From Flaccisagitta enflata (lineage: Eukaryota; Chaetognatha; Sagittoidea; Aphragmophora): a DNA stretch of 64,000 bases. Made by a program: the position numbers and the translations under genes. Positions 57,638-64,000 of the stretch are shown here, in pieces. The stretch spans positions 6,510,001 through 6,574,000 of the forward strand of contig OZ231128.1 in assembly GCA_965153355.1 (NCBI GenBank). Reading direction: 5' to 3'. Numbering within the stretch: the stretch's first letter is position 1; each line of letters starts with the position of its first letter. The notes below the pieces were generated by a model. It saw nothing but the letters and a program-made list of their open reading frames with translations, made no database searches and was not told where the DNA came from.

Positions 57638-58170
57638 GCTCTTACACTGTCTTCAGATCAAATTGTAAAATGCAAAACCTTTACAGCTCCTAAACCACCA
57701 GGAATAAAATCATGAAATTTTCAGTGAATATTGGTAACACGTGACGGTTTTTGCATGTCAAAGCTCAGATCATAGTGTAGAAAAGGTGAGGGAAAAAAAA
57801 TATTGAAACAGAACACATTTTTTAATCAAGATCACATTTTCCTCATTTCCTTTGTCTTTATCTGCTTGAAATTGCTTTGCATTTCAACAAAAACTCAAGG
57901 ATTTATTTTTGATGACAGATGTTAACTTATGTATCATCTACTTGCTGTCAATTCTGAGAAAAAAACAGTGCATTTCAAAAAAAAAGAGCAAAAAAAAAAA
58001 GCAAAACAAAAGCAATTTCAATATTTCAATATTTCACCTTTTCTATACTATGATCTGAGCTTTGACATGCTAAAACCGTCACTGGTTATCAATATTCACT
58101 AAAAATAGTAGTTTAGAAGCTATAAAGGTTTTGCATTTTGCAGTCCGATCCAAAGAAGGTGTATTCCAGT
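57638..58170. mobile_element. Foldback element, second copy of the 25433 family
   Basis: ACACTGTCTTCAGATC and AATGCAAAACCTTTACAGC on the left are mirrored by GCTATAAAGGTTTTGCATT and GATCCAAAGAAGGTGTA on the right. GCTCAGATCATAGTGTAG occurs on both arms. Confidence 0.7.
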
Positions 58171-58184
58171 CTTGAAGCTCAAAT

Positions 58185-58780
58185 CTTTGAATAAAGACTC
58201 AAATTCCAGCCTCAAGGCTCAAATTCCAGCCTGCAGACTTGAATCCTAACCTCAAGGTTTAAATTTTGGCCTCAAGGCTCAAATTCCAGCCCCCTTGAGT
58301 CTTGACCTCCAAGCTCAAATCACAACCTGAAGGTCAAATCCAAGCCTCAAGACATATCATAGCTCTTTTGGAGCCGCTACTCACAACCAATCAAGGAGAA
58401 TTACTTATCTCGACATTCACCACCCCTAACCAACCCAAATCACCATGGCACTGGCCTAGTATCATCACCTATCAAGGAGAATTATTTATTCAACATTCAC
58501 CACCCCTACCACCCCTAATCACCATCACACTGGCCCAGAATGACCACCTATCAAGGAGAATTACTTACCTCAACATTCACCACCCCTAACCACCCCTAAT
58601 CACCATCACACTGGCCCAGAATGACCACCTATCAAGGAGAATTACTTATCTCAACATTCACCACCCCTAACCACCCCTAATCACCATAACCCCCTACTCA
58701 CAACCATATCCTGACATACACAGACTTAAGGACAACAGATTCATCACTGACCATCTGACGCTTTGGTGACTATTCTACTT
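58185..58780. mobile_element. Family B-like element with an 82-bp tandem repeat
   Basis: CTCAAATTCCAGCCTCAAGG words (58185-58345) lead to about 3.7 copies of an 82-base unit containing TATCAAGGAGAATTACTTAT and ATTCACCACCCCTAACCACC (58387-58690). The end, ACTGACCATCTGACGCTTTG, is the family B motif. Confidence 0.6.
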
Positions 58781-60955
58781 TCCACCTGAGGCCACTCATC
58801 ACCAACAACTCCCTTCCTCTTTACTTTCCCCACTTTCCTCACATTTGAATCAGTGGAAGATCTGATAAGCGACCCCGTGGGTAACGATAACATCTTTCTA
58901 TGAATGTGACAGTTGAATGACGATCAAACGGTGTCCGCAGCAGCAAGTAGCGCGCGACTGCGTTACTCGCGTATCTGGCCTTATTTGTTAATGGCAAATG
59001 TCACGGTTCCACAGCATGCTTGAGGGCCCGACTTTCTGCCAATCTATGTTGGCCCTAGCTTCAGATACAGCATTATAAATGATTTAAAGGGGACAAAGAC
59101 ATTCATAATTACACTTCAGTGTATAAATTTCAACCATTTTTTGTGGACCCTCCCTTACCCCTAGAGGGTCTAAAATTTGTTCAGAGGTAGCCTTTGCGTG
59201 TCTCCATTCTGTCTCCTATAAGAAATAGGCAAACCAATCAAAAAATGTCAGATCTTATGACATGATGAGTTTTATCAATTATATATCAATCCCATAGGAC
59301 ATACAAAAATTCAACCCTACCACTAATCAATAAGTTAATAAAAATGGTATAAAAATCAATTTTTTTACATTTTTTCTCAAGATTGAATGTTATGATATAT
59401 ATTTTTTTCTAACCTCATTTATCTTCAACATTAATTTTTTTCTTTTCATCATGGGCAAATTACCTTAAAGGACATTTCCTCCATTTAATGTTGTGGGGTT
59501 GATCCTAAGAGGAGATACATAAATTTTTCTTTGATATATCAATCTCGCGCACACCCTCAAACTTTGAACTAACGCATACTAACGCTTAGTAGATATGCCA
59601 CTGTTGTGTCAAAGTGACACACTTCGGAAATTTGAACAACACCCAATGAAAGAGTGTGAAATTTTGATTATAACAACTCTGATAATTTGAAATCTTAACT
59701 CCTGTTGCAAAGCCACAATGAAATTTTACATTTTGTTGGTACTCGAAGTGTGAACAGAATTGATATGCTCGTTTGACACCACTGCCGAGTTAATTCTTTT
59801 GTTTCCACACAGCGCTCCTCACACAAATGCGCGATGCTTTTGTGTCTTAATTTGATAAAAATTTCTTAAAATTGAAATTGGCATATCTCAAGAACTGTTT
59901 GAGCTAGCCCATTGAAATTTTGCATGGTTGATACCAAGACCAAGAGGGTCTTTTGCCTAAATTCTGGTGCGACCTACAGAATGTCAAGCAGTCCAACCAG
60001 ACCAACCAGCCTACCAGATGAAAAAAATAAAAATGGCATAACTTCTAAAAGTGATTGTCCGATTTGTATAGAAATTTTTCATGAAGCTTCCTTTAAAGAT
60101 CCCTCGTTCACTTCTTCACTGGCATAAAAAAGAGCTTGGGGGAGAAATTTTTTTTCTCCAACAGCCCACCCAGCCAGAAATGGTACTTATCGAGATTTTT
60201 TTCAAACACTCAAAAAATTGAAACAAAATTCAGAAACATGATCACACATGATTGTTTGAAAGTTATCAATAAAGAATTTACTGTCATATTGATTTTTTGA
60301 ATGTATTTAGCAATTATGTGTTTTTAGGTCGAATAAAATTGCCAACAATATCTATTTAGCTTCAATTTTACAAAGTAGAAAATGAGCTGATTTTAAGATG
60401 CAACCCAAGTATGGATCCATATGTAATAATAGTTATTCACATGATGATGTATGATTTTCTTCAATTTTCCAACATGTAAGATTGACGAATTTCACCCCGT
60501 CCATGGCCTAATATGTCTCATCTGGTATTTCTCTAGAATCACTTGCTTCTGGACATGTATTTGTGAATCAAAAATTACCGCCGGCACAAATATTCTAAGT
60601 TTACAGCAAAAAGAATCGCATTTCTGGACACCTGTTTTTGTCAATGACAAATCATCAATCACTTTTTTTTTTGGAAAAAAAGGGGAAAAAATCATTGAGT
60701 TTCTCAAATCATATCTATTAAAAAAAATATGCAATAGTTATGTAAAATAGATCATCACGGATTAAAGAAAATAAAATGTATGATTAAAACAAAAATTGTA
60801 TTTCTACGTTAATTATAAACCAGTAACTGTCGACAAATTGCAGGCAAATTACAGATTTTTGAAACTAAGATGTCGTTGAATCCCACTCTTACGGATTTTA
60901 AGGGACTAACACATCCTATCTGTTATAACCAACATGGGAAATAAAATGAAATAAG
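58781..60955. other. AT-rich spacer, no gene recognised
   Basis: Two kilobases without a domain or splice-paired exon. A GTCAAAGTGACAC palindrome-like word lies near 59618. Confidence 0.4.
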
Positions 60956-60984
60956 TTGAAGGGACTATGGATTTGCGTCCTTCA

Positions 60985-61115
60985 AGCCTTCCTTCCTTCC
61001 TTCCTTCCTCCCTCTCTTCCTTCCTCCCTCTCTTCCTTCCTCCCACTCTTCCTTCCTCCCTTCTTTGCTCCTTTCTATCCGCCTTTTCTTTTTTCCTTCC
61101 TTCCCTTCCTGAATG
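60985..61115. repeat. (CTTC)n / CTTCCTCC pyrimidine tract
   Basis: CCTTCCTTCCTTCC followed by repeated CTCCCTCTCTTCCTTC units. Confidence 0.9.
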
Positions 61116-61147
61116 ATCTAAAAATCAATAAGAAAAACAACCCTTTT

Positions 61148-61382
61148 TTAGTCGCGTGCTACGCGACCTCACACCCCGCTATGTTGGTTTGTCGGTCGGT
61201 TGGACGGTTGGTTGGACGGTCGGTTGGTCAGTCAGTCGGTCGGTTGGTCCCCTTTTTACTTTTTCAGCGTTTTTGAGCTTTGTGAGCATATGGCTCCTGC
61301 CCAGATGGCCTAGTGACCTTCTCCAGCACTGCTCCTGCCCACCCGCATGCGACTAGGGTAGCCATGTATCCGGCCTTGTTTA
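61148..61382 (+). mobile_element. Family A element, complete short copy
   Basis: From TTTTTAGTCGCGTGCTACGC through GTCGGTCGGTTGGACGGTTG and CACTGCTCCTGCCCACCCGC to GGTAGCCATGTATCCGGCCT and TGTTTAC. Opposite orientation to 25816-26001, and similar in length. Confidence 0.75.
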
Positions 61383-62034
61383 CCTCAAACTACACATAAA
61401 AAATCCTAAATTTGACAATGCTAAGGAGGGACTGACCAACCAATGGAGAGACCAACAGAGTGTGCACGCAGCTAAAAAACAAGCAAGGCGGTTTTACAAT
61501 ATCATCACAGATAGTTGGGTAGGAGTGCACAACCCCCTTCCACACTCCCTTAAAGGCTTAAACACACACACGGATGTAAGGGCGCTCCACTTAGAATTTT
61601 AAGACCAAGTCAGGAACAAGACCGACTTGTGTAAAAAGTGAAAATTGCATAAAAAATGTTATATTTTTATCTTTTGCATAATTTGTAAATAAAAATCTTT
61701 CATCTAAAGGCGTTTTTGTAATATTTCAAACAAACTTAGTAAAACTTTCCTCCTTGTAAGTTGTGTTTTAACAAAATCTCAAATTTTTGAACTTTGAATC
61801 ACTCATAATTCAAGACCAACTTGATGTTCAAGACTGACTTTTACCACATTCATGGACGTGGTGGACGTGGAGTCCCCTACAACTATGAACACACACAAAT
61901 ACTCAAATAAAACCGCAGCACATAAAATACTGGTTATCACTTTTTTTAACTCGATCATCACAGACCTAGGGACGGTGTTAAGTTGCCTCAGTTGGGAATT
62001 TTCCATAGACTTGCGTAACCCTTTGTTAAAGACG
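61383..62034. other. Spacer with decayed family A end
   Basis: GTGCACGCAGCTAAAAAACA near 61459 is a family A terminus. The remainder is AT-rich with no gene support. Confidence 0.4.
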
Positions 62035-62362
62035 TGTTAGGCTATTATTGGTTATATGATTTCATAATAGTCATGCATGATTGGCTAGAAAGCCGGGAGT
62101 CACGAGAATGTATAGATGAATTATGAGATAAACAACTGCGCAGAGCGAGACTCTCTGCCTTTAGTTAGTTCACATTTAGTCTTCGTAGAAGAAAGACTTA
62201 CAAATAAGACGTTCTCTTTTTAAAGTAAAAGCAAGGACGCATAAGGCTCATGAATTGGGCTATTTTCTGATTAAAATAATCAAACCTTACTACTTTTGGA
62301 AAGAACTGTTTTTATTGTAATTTACTCTATTAAAATCCTTTTACAATTATGCGCCTTACAAC
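62035..62362 (+). repeat. Possible LTR upstream of the BEL/Pao gag
   Basis: The stretch starts TGTTAGGCTATTATTGG and ends near GCGCCTTACA, so it has TG...CA ends, and lies about 750 bases before the Gag start. There is no second copy in the window and no clear primer site, and a family A end (62500-62672) lies in between, so the assignment is weak. Confidence 0.25.
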
Positions 62363-62499
62363 CGTCTAATTAAGCGTTCACCTTCTAAGAGAAAAAGGAT
62401 AGACAGTGATAGTCACCAACAACAGATCCGAAGGTCGACCAGCTAACTACAGTCCTTTGCTCATAAAGCTGACAATCATTCATGGTCCCTCGAGCCTGA

Positions 62500-62672
62500 T
62501 CGACCGACGGATCAACCAACCATTTTGTGAAATTTCACTCTCCATTCTTAAATCTCTGAACGCTGAAAAGGAAAAGAAAATCAGGATTCTCTGACGAAAT
62601 AACAAAGCCAACTCTCAGACCACTAAACTAACCGACAAAGCGGGGTGTAGAGTCGCGCACATGACTAAAAAA
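62500..62672 (-). mobile_element. Family A fragment
   Basis: GATCGACCGACGGATCAACC, then ACCGACAAAGCGGGGTGTAG and the decayed hairpin GAGTCGCGCACATGACTAAA. Confidence 0.6.
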
Positions 62673-63107
62673 ATCATTTGTCCTATTCGAAATAGACCCT
62701 TGATGATAAGAACGAAAATTTGAAGAAACTTTTCAACGAAAAAGTGCTATTAAAAATAAACAGAAAAGAAACAATAAAGAATAAAGATCCCTCAAGATAA
62801 GGGGGGAAATTCGACGAAAAGAAAAGTTTCTGGAATTGAAACCAAAAAGTTTAACGTTGTGAAAAAAGAGAAAAAGTGTTTTCTACTCCCAACAGTGAGT
62901 TGAATTGTGGTTGTTGTTATTGAATCAAGACTGTCGTTGGAGGACATTAGATAGGGGAGGGGGGCAGCAGAGTCGGGGAGAGGTGAAGACCGATTTGTCT
63001 AGAACCTAAACTTATCTTTTGTTCTCCGAGGAGCGTTAACAGCAGCCACAAAAATTGATACACAAAATAATACTGGAACTGCATTTGCGCTTTTTGGTAC
63101 TGTAAAC

Positions 63108-64000
63108 ATGGATGAAGCCACTGCCAAAGGCAGGATCAATGCTTTCATTGAAAAAGCTATAAGGGACAAATTTGAAGGTTTTGATGCATTTGATTTGAAA
63201 AGATCACAAAGGAGAGCACTAAGAACACAGCTTACAAAACACTCCAACCATTTGCAAAATGCATTAAGTGATGCCAATCCATGCCCAGATAGAATTGAAA
63301 TTGGGACAGAAAAGGTAACAAAGGCATTTGAAGACCTGACAGAATTGGATGAATACATTCTATCTTTCATCAGCCAATATGATGATGATGATGCGGTGGT
63401 TGAAGCTGACACATTTTTGGCTGACAGTTGGTATGTCAACACAGAAAGAGTATTGGCTGCAGCAAGAAAGGCCATCAGAGATTTGACACCTCCAGCCCCA
63501 CTTGCAGCCCCAACTGCAGCACCTGCAGTACACCTGTCTGAATTGAGACTACCTAAAGTGGAATTACCAACTTTTGAAGGAAGTTCTTCAAGTGGTTACC
63601 ATAGCTGGGTTACCCAATTTGACAACTTGATTCACAACAAATCTATGCCCAATCATCAAAAGTTGCTGTATTTGAAAACATGTTGCACTCATGAAGCAAA
63701 GAAAATTGCAGATGGATACTCAGTCACAGATGACAACTATGACCAGTTGTATGGGGTCTTAAAGAGAAGATTTGGAAAACCCCGCATGATCAAACAAAGC
63801 CACGCTGAAAAAATCATCAAAATGAAAAAGTTTAGCACACATGAGTTGAGAGAAACTCTGAATACGTTGGAGAGTTCTATCAAGTGTCTTGAGGAATTTC
63901 ACACTGACACAGAAGCAATAAGTGTTATTGTCGTTCCCATGGTGGAAATGAACATGTCAGATGACATAAAAACAAAATGGCTTGAACACATCTCGGAAGA
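63108..64000 (+). CDS. BEL/Pao-type Gag (DUF1759-like), N-terminal part, runs off the window
   Basis: An uninterrupted frame from ATG 63108 (MDEATAKGRINAFIEKAIRD) to the last base, 297 codons without a stop. A helical N-terminal part is followed by an Ala/Pro linker (PPAPLAAPTAAP), then LRLPKVELPTFEGSSSSGYH, WVTQFDNLIHNKSMPNHQK and LYLKTCCTHEAKKIADGYS. The KLPK-x-ELP-x-F-G...W..F...H.......KL.YL pattern is the hallmark of the DUF1759 region in Gag of Pao/BEL LTR retrotransposons. The frame is intact, so the element may be young; protease, reverse transcriptase and integrase would lie past the edge. The minus-strand frame at 62999-63475 is its shadow. Confidence 0.8.
   Translation, partial: MDEATAKGRINAFIEKAIRDKFEGFDAFDLKRSQRRALRTQLTKHSNHLQNALSDANPCPDRIEIGTEKVTKAFEDLTELDEYILSFISQYDDDDAVVEADTFLADSWYVNTERVLAAARKAIRDLTPPAPLAAPTAAPAVHLSELRLPKVELPTFEGSSSSGYHSWVTQFDNLIHNKSMPNHQKLLYLKTCCTHEAKKIADGYSVTDDNYDQLYGVLKRRFGKPRMIKQSHAEKIIKMKKFSTHELRETLNTLESSIKCLEEFHTDTEAISVIVVPMVEMNMSDDIKTKWLEHISE

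Noticed and set aside
62999-63475. 158-codon minus-strand frame
   Set aside because: Shadow of the BEL/Pao Gag frame on the plus strand, which is longer and has family motifs.

Overview
The window is animal nuclear DNA. It has introns with GT/AG junctions, tRNA-derived SINE sequence, hAT-like and foldback DNA transposons, LTR and BEL/Pao retroelement parts, and very many micro- and minisatellites. A Toll-type ectodomain with internal cysteine clusters and a delta-catenin-like gene point to an invertebrate, perhaps a lophotrochozoan; the phylum cannot be fixed from this sequence.

Two genes matter. (1) On the minus strand, 31704 to 26621, is an almost intronless receptor gene: signal peptide, long polyQ, LRR ectodomain with a Toll-like internal cysteine cluster, one transmembrane helix, a degenerate kinase domain and an IRE1/RNase L-type KEN ribonuclease domain. 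The predicted RNase residues (Tyr1219, Arg1232, Asn1233, His1237) are kept while the kinase motifs are lost. No TIR domain is present. This is the outstanding object in the window: a Toll-like sensor apparently wired directly to an RNase effector. A TATA-like box, one phase-0 intron with good splice sites and an AATAAA 40 bases past the stop complete the gene model. (2) On the plus strand, 12936 to at least 43890, six phase-matched exons encode the N-terminal part of a protein resembling the delta-catenin family (p120ctn/ARVCF/PKP4). Its armadillo repeats are not in the window, apart from one doubtful exon near 51373. The receptor gene lies antisense inside its 25 kb intron.

Layout. 1-12370: no confident gene; telomere-like, GGGGAGTGGCAAGT-type, (TTC)n and 32-bp minisatellites, a 618-bp foldback element, and a tandem-repeat-loaded dispersed element. 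12377-18352: first exons of the delta-catenin-like gene, with two arrays in which exon ends plus splice donors are tandemly amplified. 18353-26600: repeats (tandem-repeat-loaded dispersed elements, a hAT-like MITE, a tRNA SINE, a foldback). 26576-31780: the receptor gene. 31866-33087: nested hAT-like composite. 33295-41555: an 8.26 kb LTR retrotransposon (398-bp LTRs, GATAT target duplication, gag but no visible pol), with foldback elements in one LTR and in its interior. 41556-43677: repeats and a retroelement fragment. 43678-43890: exon 6. 43891-63100: simple repeats, a hAT-like 1.8 kb composite, several foldbacks and more dispersed repeats. 63108-64000: start of a BEL/Pao-type Gag gene running off the edge.

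The repeats record their own history: two insertions have a matching empty site in this same window.
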